DNA of 64,000 bases from Cyclobacteriaceae bacterium (GTDB lineage Bacteria; Bacteroidota; Bacteroidia; Cytophagales; Cyclobacteriaceae). Where the stretch lies: the NCBI GenBank assembly GCA_016786585.1, contig JAEUUI010000012.1, positions 124,001-188,000 of the forward strand, in the 5' to 3' direction. The notes below the pieces were generated by a model, which made no database searches, had not been told where the DNA came from, and saw only the letters and a list, made by a program, of their open reading frames with translations. The number at the start of each line of letters is the position of its first letter. The stretch's first letter is position 1. Below are positions 36,730-43,460 of this stretch, piece by piece. The translations under genes and the position numbers were made by a program.

Positions 36730-37200
36730 ATGACACCTGTTATGAGACTTCTTTTCGCTGCCGTTTTTATTTTGATTTGTTCAACAGCATTTTCTCAAAC
36801 CTTCACGCTTAAAAATCCTGAAACTGTTACCAAACCCAAAGGCTACTCACAGGCCTCTGAAATTGATCTTGGTAAAAGCAAGATGCTGATCATCTCCGGT
36901 CAGGTAGCGCTTGATGCAGAAGGCAGGGTTGTTGGCATGAATAATTTTGAACACCAGGCCGAGCAGGTATTTAAAAACATTAAAGCGATCGTTGAGAGTT
37001 CGGGCGGTACAATGAATGATGTTGTCAAGCTCACGTTCTACCTGCGCGATGTTTCCAATATTATCAAGTTACGAGAAGTACGTGACCGGTATGTTAACAC
37101 GGCATCACCGCCCGCCAGCACGCTGGTTGAAGTAAGCGACCTCTTCCGCGATGAGTTTTTACTGGAGATTGAGGCTACGGCCGTAATCTCCAAAAAGTAA
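36730..37200 (+). CDS. Exported RidA/YjgF family protein
   Basis: 156 residues. An N-terminal signal peptide (MRLLFAAVFILICSTAFSQ from the alternative ATG at 36742) precedes a full RidA domain: GYSQASEIDLGKSKMLIISG, QAEQVFKNIKAIVESSGGTM, VVKLTFYLRDVSN and ASPPASTLVEVSDLF ending in IEATAVI. Most RidA proteins are cytosolic enamine/imine deaminases; the Arg that binds the substrate carboxylate in the standard SRxxxEVxxL context is not seen in STLVEVSDLF. An exported version may have another job. It starts 7 nt after the M23 gene. Confidence 0.85.
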   Translation: MTPVMRLLFAAVFILICSTAFSQTFTLKNPETVTKPKGYSQASEIDLGKSKMLIISGQVALDAEGRVVGMNNFEHQAEQVFKNIKAIVESSGGTMNDVVKLTFYLRDVSNIIKLREVRDRYVNTASPPASTLVEVSDLFRDEFLLEIEATAVISKK

Positions 37201-37288
37201 TTTCTACCGTTCTCATAAATCACCCACTTCTCGGTATTGTCCTGATTTTCAGGGGCTGGTAATATTGGTGTATAATTCAACCAGCAGC

Positions 37289-38365
37289 ATGAAAAGATTT
37301 TTTGTACTTCAGCTCGCGGCCTTCCTGCTTGCCACAGGTATCGCGGAGGCCCAGGTTACGCTCCCGAGAACTCCGAGTCCGGCAGCAACCGTAACACAAA
37401 CAATCGGTATTTCAACCGTTAGTGTAAACTATTCGCGTCCGAAAGTAAACGGCCGTGAAGTGTGGGGCAAGCTTGTTCCATACGGATGGAATGTGGATCC
37501 ATTCGGATTACAGAACTCTGCTCCATGGCGTGCAGGGGCGAATGAAAACACGGTGTTAACGCTTTCACATCCTGCTAAAATTGAAGGTCAGCTTGTACCG
37601 GCCGGTTCCTATGGCTTATTCTTTGTGATCAACAACGATAACTCCGGTGAAATTGTTCTTTCGAAAGAATACCAGTCGTGGGGAAGCTTCTTCTACGATC
37701 CGAAAGCCGACCAGATGCGCGCAAAAATTCAACTGCGGGACGTTCCGCATACCGAGTCACTTACATATGACGTAATCAATCTTACTAAAAATGGTGGTGA
37801 ACTTGTATTGAACTGGGAGAAGAAACAGTTTCCTGTGAAGATCGAATTTGCCGTGGATGACATTGTGATGAAAAATGCTGCACTTGAATTGAAAGGTCAT
37901 CGTGGTTTCTCCCCGCAAGGCCGCATCAGCGCAGCCAACTATGCGTTGCAAAACAAAGTAAACCAGGAACAGGCAATCGGCTGGATCGACCAGGTAATTC
38001 AGAACAACAAATCATTCCAGGCAATGAACATCAAGGCTGGTCTGCTTAAACAAACCGGTAAAGCCGCAGAAGCCGATAAGATTATGGCTGATGCCATGAC
38101 TGTGGGGACGGAGGCAGAACTTAATGCTTACGGCTATCAGCTGATCGCTGACGGTAATAATGATAAAGCACTGGAAGTTCTGTCGCTTAACACGCAGCGT
38201 TTTCCAAAAAGCGCCAATGCGTGGGACAGTCTTGGAGAAGCGTATGCATTGAAAGGGGATAAAACTAACGCAATAAAAAGTTTTAAAAAGTCGCTGGCGT
38301 TGAATCCGCCTGATAATGTGCGGCTGAATTCCGAAAAATATCTAAAGCAGTTAGGAGCGATTTAA
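37289..38365 (+). CDS. DUF2911 protein with C-terminal TPR-like repeats
   Basis: 358 residues from the ATG at 37289 (MKRFFVLQLAAFLLATGIAEA), a clear signal peptide; an upstream in-frame TTG at 37265 is rejected. Residues ~20-180 are the DUF2911 beta domain (VNYSRPKVNGREVWGKLVPY, LVPAGSYGLFFVINNDN, WEKKQFPVKIEFAVDD). Residues ~200-355 are alpha-helical pairs ending in two tetratricopeptide-like units (ANAWDSLGEAYALKGDKTNA). The protein should be periplasmic. DUF2911 has no known activity. A strong hairpin terminator follows. Confidence 0.88.
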   Translation: MKRFFVLQLAAFLLATGIAEAQVTLPRTPSPAATVTQTIGISTVSVNYSRPKVNGREVWGKLVPYGWNVDPFGLQNSAPWRAGANENTVLTLSHPAKIEGQLVPAGSYGLFFVINNDNSGEIVLSKEYQSWGSFFYDPKADQMRAKIQLRDVPHTESLTYDVINLTKNGGELVLNWEKKQFPVKIEFAVDDIVMKNAALELKGHRGFSPQGRISAANYALQNKVNQEQAIGWIDQVIQNNKSFQAMNIKAGLLKQTGKAAEADKIMADAMTVGTEAELNAYGYQLIADGNNDKALEVLSLNTQRFPKSANAWDSLGEAYALKGDKTNAIKSFKKSLALNPPDNVRLNSEKYLKQLGAI

Positions 38366-38402
38366 GGTTGTTTTTTTTCATATTTTTCCTAACCTGTGGT
38401 GT

Positions 38403-38430
38403 GCGGAGGCTTCGGCCTCCGCTTTTTTTT
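38403..38430 (+). terminator. Strong Rho-independent terminator
   Basis: GCGGAGGC (38403-38410) pairs perfectly with GCCTCCGC (38415-38422) around a TTCG tetraloop, followed by eight T. Confidence 0.95.
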
Positions 38431-38508
38431 CGTCTCAACGGTTCGAAAATTTTACTATAGCTTAGTGTAACAAAGTGCCGCAAATACGGTCTTTTGGTTT
38501 TTACACCT

Positions 38509-39729
38509 ATGATCAGAAGAATTCTGCAGTCGTTCCTGCTTGCGTTTCAAAATATCCGCGCGAATCTTTTTCATACATTTTTATCGGTCCTGGGTATTGT
38601 CATCGGAGTAGGAGCGCTCGTTTCGATTCTCTCATTGATCGATGGCATGGAAGAATTTGCCCGCGACCAGATCACACAGACAACTTCGGTTAACGCAATC
38701 ATTATTAAGACCAACGCTCACCGTACCGTGAATGGTGTAACCTTGCGGAAGGATACCTTTTCGGTGATTGATTACGATCACCTGACCGGGCTGAAGAAAT
38801 CGTTAAGTAAACCCGTCACCCCGCACATGCGTGTGACTTCATTTTCAGGCGAGGTAAAGCTTGACACGCAACGCGTGGCGGTGTATGGATGGGCGATCTC
38901 AGGCAAAGTGTGGAGCGATTCTGCAAAATTTACCGGAGAGATGTTTTCAGAAGCTAATGCAGCGCGTAAAGATTCTGTGGCGATAGTCAATCATGCCTTT
39001 GCGATTGCCGCGAAAATCAATGACGATCAATTGTTACTCGATAAGAAAGTTCGGTTTAATGGGTTGACACTTAAAATTATCGGTGTGACGTTCGAACCGA
39101 AAAACCAGATTCCGCAAATTTATTTTCCTGTGTCGCTCGTTACGGCCGGTCAGCTTACCCGCAACATTCCGGAAGTATTTCTGGATGCTGAAAAGACAGA
39201 AGACATCGCGAAACTGAAAGAAGAGATTACTGCCTGGCTTGATAAGACCTATCCGAACGCGAAAGATAACTTTACTGTCCTGACAAACGATTTCCGTATT
39301 CAGCAGGCAGCACAAGGATTCCTGTTGTTTAAGATTATCATGGGATTGATTGTTGGCATTTCAGTGGTCGTGGGCGGAGTAGGGGTGATGAATGTCCTGT
39401 TAATCTCGGTAACAGAACGGACGACAGAAATTGGAATCCGAAAAGCAGTAGGCGCAAACAGACGCGACATTATTTTGTTGTTCCTTTCTGAATCGGTAAC
39501 GGTATCAGCGTTTGGCAGCGTATTGGGGTTGATCTTCGGAACCTTGTTTACGATGGCGGCCATTCCGATCGTCAAGGCGATCACCAAAATCCCGTTCCAG
39601 GCAGCTTATACATTCGATACATTTTTCCTGATTGCAATTATTGCAGTGGCGGTTGGGGTTGTTTTTGGAACCTATCCGGCTGTACGGGCATCGCGGCTTG
39701 ACCCTGTGGAAGCTATCCGGCATGAATAA
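38509..39729 (+). CDS. MacB-like ABC transporter permease (FtsX domain)
   Basis: 406 residues from the ATG at 38509 (MIRRILQSFLLAFQNIRANL); TTG at 38494 is a less likely start. Four-helix MacB layout: an N-terminal helix (FLSVLGIVIGVGALVSILSL), a MacB_PCD periplasmic domain (~45-260), and three C-terminal helices with TEIGIRKAVGANRRDIILLF, the coupling segment that touches the ATPase. Unlike the larger permeases, this is the standard one-unit form. No ATP-binding subunit or membrane-fusion protein gene is adjacent, so partners must be elsewhere. It likely takes part in export of lipoproteins, peptides or drugs across the envelope. Confidence 0.9.
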   Translation: MIRRILQSFLLAFQNIRANLFHTFLSVLGIVIGVGALVSILSLIDGMEEFARDQITQTTSVNAIIIKTNAHRTVNGVTLRKDTFSVIDYDHLTGLKKSLSKPVTPHMRVTSFSGEVKLDTQRVAVYGWAISGKVWSDSAKFTGEMFSEANAARKDSVAIVNHAFAIAAKINDDQLLLDKKVRFNGLTLKIIGVTFEPKNQIPQIYFPVSLVTAGQLTRNIPEVFLDAEKTEDIAKLKEEITAWLDKTYPNAKDNFTVLTNDFRIQQAAQGFLLFKIIMGLIVGISVVVGGVGVMNVLLISVTERTTEIGIRKAVGANRRDIILLFLSESVTVSAFGSVLGLIFGTLFTMAAIPIVKAITKIPFQAAYTFDTFFLIAIIAVAVGVVFGTYPAVRASRLDPVEAIRHE

Positions 39730-39794
39730 TTCATTTTGAGGGCTGGCGGTTAAGCGTTAATTTGAAATCCTAAACCACGCTAAACTCTCAAACT

Positions 39795-40232
39795 ATGATT
39801 GATCAAATTGAAAACAACGACCTGGGACTCACTACAGCGGCTAAAGCGTTTCTGAAAGAATCAGCGGGCTGGACAAAATTCATCTCCATTGTCGGATTTG
39901 TTGGTATCGGCATCCTGATACTGTTTGCGCTATTTGCGGGAACACTGTTGGGAGGGGTTATGGAAGCTAGCGGGATGTCGTTTGGGGGTGGTGCAATTTT
40001 TACGGTATATCTTCTAGTGATAGCTGTTCTGTATTTTTTTCCAATCTATTATTTGTTTCAGTTTTCAGCGAAAATGAAAGCAGCCCTTCAAACGCAGAGT
40101 TCTGAATTGCTTGAGCAAGCATTTAGCAACTTGAAATCGCACTATAAATTCATGGGGATACTGCTAATCATCGTATTGGGACTTTATGCTATTATGTTCA
40201 TTTTTGGCGGTCTGGCTGCAGCGATGATGTGA
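39795..40232 (+). CDS. DUF5362-type membrane protein
   Basis: 145 residues with three clear membrane helices: FISIVGFVGIGILILFALFA (~30-50), a second with IFTVYLLVIAVLYFFPIYYL (~68-90), and a third with FMGILLIIVLGLYAIMFIFG (~118-138). A cytoplasmic loop LQTQSSELLEQAFSNLKSHY lies between the second and third. This matches the small DUF5362 family found in Bacteroidetes; function unknown. It follows the MacB-like permease by 65 nt on the same strand and ends at a hairpin terminator. Confidence 0.75.
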   Translation: MIDQIENNDLGLTTAAKAFLKESAGWTKFISIVGFVGIGILILFALFAGTLLGGVMEASGMSFGGGAIFTVYLLVIAVLYFFPIYYLFQFSAKMKAALQTQSSELLEQAFSNLKSHYKFMGILLIIVLGLYAIMFIFGGLAAAMM

Positions 40233-40257
40233 GATAGCTTCAATCGGTATTTATTAA

Positions 40258-40281
40258 AGGCCCCTTCATGGGGCTTTTTTT
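40258..40281 (+). terminator. Rho-independent terminator
   Basis: AGGCCCC (40258-40264) pairs with GGGGCTT (40270-40276, one G-U pair) with a 5-nt loop and a T-run after it. Confidence 0.85.
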
Positions 40282-40410
40282 ATGGTGTTAAGCTTAGCGT
40301 GCGAATTTTTTAATACAGTTTTTTGTCTGCTCACTTCAACTTTTCCACTGGTCGGTACATCCTGCTGGAAATAAGTTTTACAAAATAGTAACTAATGGCC
40401 TGATCGGTTC

Positions 40411-40436
40411 GTATATTTGTTTGACAAAACATATAC
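40411..40436 (+). promoter_or_regulatory. PadR-gene promoter overlapping an imperfect palindrome (candidate auto-operator)
   Basis: TATATTTG (40412-40419) is an exact TAnnTTTG minus-7 box. It lies inside an inverted repeat: GTATAT (40411-40416) with ATATAC (40431-40436), and inner GTTT (40419-40422) with AAAC (40427-40430), offset by one base. Transcription would start about 40424 in the middle of the palindrome, 17 nt before the padR ATG. A repressor bound here would block its own operon. The repressor link is inferred. Confidence 0.5.
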
Positions 40437-40440
40437 AAAT

Positions 40441-40773
40441 ATGAGCAAGGAATTCCTTGGTGAATTTGAAGAGTTGGTGCTTACCATGGCCGGCATTCTG
40501 CAGGATGAGGCGTATGGCAATGCCATCGTTAACGAAATCAAGGCCAGGGTCGGCCGTGATGTGAACCTCAGTGCGGTACACGTGACACTCTATCGCCTCG
40601 AAGACAAAGGTTTTGTAAAGTCTAAAATGGGCGGGGCAACCAACGTTCGGGGGGGCAGAAGAAAGCGCATTTTCACGATCACCAATGCCGGTTTATCGAT
40701 GCTGCGTGCGATGAAGGAATCGCGCATGGATCTCTGGAAACTGATCCCGCAATTGAAAATGATTGGCATATAA
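40441..40773 (+). CDS. PadR family transcriptional regulator
   Basis: 110 residues from the ATG at 40441 (MSKEFLGEFEELVLTMAGIL); the TTG-type extension to 40417 runs into the promoter and is rejected. It has one winged helix-turn-helix: YGNAIVNEIKARVG and SAVHVTLYRLEDKGFVKSKM form the recognition part, and RRKRIFTITNAGLSML the wing. It lacks the C-terminal four-helix ligand domain of long PadR proteins, so it is a short (PadR-s1) form. It heads a tight operon: the first permease starts 5 nt after its stop. Likely represses its own operon in response to envelope or membrane stress; the signal is unknown. Confidence 0.92.
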   Translation: MSKEFLGEFEELVLTMAGILQDEAYGNAIVNEIKARVGRDVNLSAVHVTLYRLEDKGFVKSKMGGATNVRGGRRKRIFTITNAGLSMLRAMKESRMDLWKLIPQLKMIGI

Positions 40774-40778
40774 GGCGC

Positions 40779-43460
40779 ATGAAAGAAAAAGGTCCTCCAA
40801 AATTAGCCCTTCGGTTCCTCGAATGGTTTTGTCCGCCTGCCTTATATGAAGGCATTGAGGGCGACTTGCGGGAATCTTTTGAAGCAGATGTTGAAGAATT
40901 CAGTGTTCGAAAGGCGAGACGAAAATTTGTATGGAACGTTCTCAGGTTTTTCAGGCCTGCAATTATTCTTCGAAACAACTTCAGATTCAAACTATTCAAC
41001 ACCATTATGCTAAAGAATTATACAACGGTTGCTTTTCGGTCGCTTTGGCGAAGTAAAGGGCATTCATTTATTAATATCACAGGTCTTAGCCTGGGTATTG
41101 CGTGTTGTATACTGATCGCGTTGTTTGTTAAAGATGAGTGGACGTTCGACACCTTTCATACAAAGGCAAATCGAATTTATCGGGCATACGTAAAGGAAGA
41201 TCATGGCGAAAATCAGCAGTTTTTTAATACGATCACACCGTTCCCGTTGGGCCCGGTGCTCAAGGAAAATTTTTCGCAAATCGAAGCTCAGGTTCGAATC
41301 AGCACGGTTAGTAGCGTAGTTGACGTTGGTACAAGCAGATTTGCTGAAACGCTCACCATTACGGGGCAGGACTTCTTTAGTGTATTTGACTTCCCTGTTA
41401 TGCAAGGTGATGCAAAGAAGGCACTTCAGGATCGCTCAGGAGTGATTATCACAGAACAGATAGCACATAAGTATTTTGGCGAGTCGGACCCGGTCAATAA
41501 AACGATCACGTTACATTTTACTGAAAAACCGGAAGATTTTTTTGTAAAGGCAGTAGTTAAAAATCCACCCGCTAATTCGAGTATTCAGTTTGATCTAATT
41601 GTTTCCGATTTGATATTACCCTCGCTCTACAATGAGCATATGCTTACAGCGGGGTGGTTTAGTGTGATACCTGAAACATATATTCTTCTGAGAGAGGGTG
41701 AAGATGCTCAGGCACTCCAGCAAAAATTTCCACCTGTTTTCCGGGCATCACTGGGTGACGAAAATTTTAATGAAAGTAAATATGCGGTAGGCCTTCAGCC
41801 AATAACAGAAATTCATCTTAATACCGAATTTCCTGCAGGCATGGCTCCGGTAAGTAATCCCAGGTACGCGTATATCCTGTCGGCAGTGGCTATACTTATT
41901 CTTTCCGTTGCCTGCATCAATTTTATTACACTGTCGGTTGGCAGGTCGGTCAAACGTGCCCGGGAGGTAGGTATTCGCAAGGCCGTGGGGGCTGTTCCCA
42001 GGCAGCTGGTAGTGCAATTTACAGGAGAGGCGTTAATCGTTACATTAATCTCGATGATCTCAGGTACGCTCATTACACTCATCTGCCTTCCTGTATTCAA
42101 CCAGCTATCCGGAAAAAGCCTTTCTCTCACGCTTGATGCATTTCTCGTTTATACTGCACTCATTCTGGTTTTGGTGATCGGATTGATCGCAGGGAGTTAC
42201 CCGGCTTTTGTGCTGTCAGCATTCAAACCGATTGCGGTTTTGAAAGGTTCTCTGGCGGGTATCAGTAACAAACAGACATTTCGCAAAGCACTGGTGGGAA
42301 TTCAACTCGTGTTGTCTGTTTTTCTGGTCTCAAGCACCTTGATTATGCAGCAACAACTCACATTTCTGCAAACAAAAAATCTCGGCTTTAGCAAAGAACA
42401 ACTCGTTGTATTGCAGTTGAATGCTGCGCGTAGCGGAAACCTAATGGAAAAAATAAAGTCTGGATTTGAAAAAGTGCAGTTATTCAGGAATGAGTTTACC
42501 CATGTGCCGGGCGTGGCAAGTGTATGCGGTTCATCGCATGATTTTGGAAATGGGTCCTGGACAAATGTCGGTTATACGGATGATAAAGGAACATACCGTA
42601 CCTTTTTTATGAACGTGGTTGATCCCGACTTCTTCCCGGTTATGAAGCTGGAACTTGCATCAGGCAGAAGTTTTGACATAGCCAACCCAGCCGATGTGCA
42701 CGGAGGTGTTGTTGTGAACGAAGCCTTTGTAAGGGAAATTGGGTGGAAGCAACCAATCGGTCAACGGATTCCGGGTAAGAATTTTGCAGCCCATGAAGTA
42801 ATTGGTGTCGTAAAAGATTTTAACTATTCATCATTATACACACGTGTCGAGCCTTTGGTAATGGTGGTTGATCCTCACATCATCGCCCCGGGGATTGAAA
42901 ATCTTTATTTCGAAAATTCACCGATACCCAAAATTATTGTCCGGCTTAAGCCGGGGGATATCCCGACTACGATCAACCAGGTGGAAGGTGTTTGGGAAAA
43001 GTTAACGGATGGCGAAGAGTTTAATTTCAGTTTTGTGGATCAGACCCTTGCTGCGCAATACAAAAGTGATCAGAATCTCGGCAGGATTATCAGTATTGCA
43101 ACGTTGCTGGCTATTGTTATTGGAAGCCTTGGATTATACGGACTTGCTTCTTTGTCGATGCAAAATCGCACGAAAGAGATCAGTATCCGTAAAGTACTGG
43201 GAGCTCCGCAGCGTTCGCTGCTGATGTTGCTTTCGAAGGAGTATTTATTTCTCGTAGGGATATCGTTGGTTCTATCGGTTCCGATTACCTGGTACCTGAT
43301 GGTTGAGTGGCTCAGGTCGTTCGAATACCGGATTGATATTGGCTGGACGCATTTTGCATTTGCCGGATTGCTTTCTCTGTTCGTGGCGATGCTTACGATC
43401 AGTTATCAAACAATAAAAACCGCATCTGCACAACCGGCAGACACGTTGAAATATGAATAG
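40779..43460 (+). CDS. FtsX-like ABC permease with N-terminal prefix domain (first of pair)
   Basis: 893 residues. The first ~75 residues form a soluble prefix domain (LRFLEWFCPPALYEGIEGD, FEADVEEFSVRKARRKFVWN). They are followed by the two-unit MacB_PCD/FtsX architecture: helix FINITGLSLGIACCILIALF, a periplasmic domain, three helices with VGIRKAVGAVPRQLVVQFTG, a second periplasmic domain, and a final FtsX unit with ISIRKVLGAPQRSLLMLL. The prefix is typical of PadR-linked permeases of Cytophagales. It lies 5 nt after padR and overlaps the next permease by 8 nt. No ATPase gene is adjacent. Role probably envelope-stress export or mechanical signalling; inferred. Confidence 0.92.
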   Translation: MKEKGPPKLALRFLEWFCPPALYEGIEGDLRESFEADVEEFSVRKARRKFVWNVLRFFRPAIILRNNFRFKLFNTIMLKNYTTVAFRSLWRSKGHSFINITGLSLGIACCILIALFVKDEWTFDTFHTKANRIYRAYVKEDHGENQQFFNTITPFPLGPVLKENFSQIEAQVRISTVSSVVDVGTSRFAETLTITGQDFFSVFDFPVMQGDAKKALQDRSGVIITEQIAHKYFGESDPVNKTITLHFTEKPEDFFVKAVVKNPPANSSIQFDLIVSDLILPSLYNEHMLTAGWFSVIPETYILLREGEDAQALQQKFPPVFRASLGDENFNESKYAVGLQPITEIHLNTEFPAGMAPVSNPRYAYILSAVAILILSVACINFITLSVGRSVKRAREVGIRKAVGAVPRQLVVQFTGEALIVTLISMISGTLITLICLPVFNQLSGKSLSLTLDAFLVYTALILVLVIGLIAGSYPAFVLSAFKPIAVLKGSLAGISNKQTFRKALVGIQLVLSVFLVSSTLIMQQQLTFLQTKNLGFSKEQLVVLQLNAARSGNLMEKIKSGFEKVQLFRNEFTHVPGVASVCGSSHDFGNGSWTNVGYTDDKGTYRTFFMNVVDPDFFPVMKLELASGRSFDIANPADVHGGVVVNEAFVREIGWKQPIGQRIPGKNFAAHEVIGVVKDFNYSSLYTRVEPLVMVVDPHIIAPGIENLYFENSPIPKIIVRLKPGDIPTTINQVEGVWEKLTDGEEFNFSFVDQTLAAQYKSDQNLGRIISIATLLAIVIGSLGLYGLASLSMQNRTKEISIRKVLGAPQRSLLMLLSKEYLFLVGISLVLSVPITWYLMVEWLRSFEYRIDIGWTHFAFAGLLSLFVAMLTISYQTIKTASAQPADTLKYE

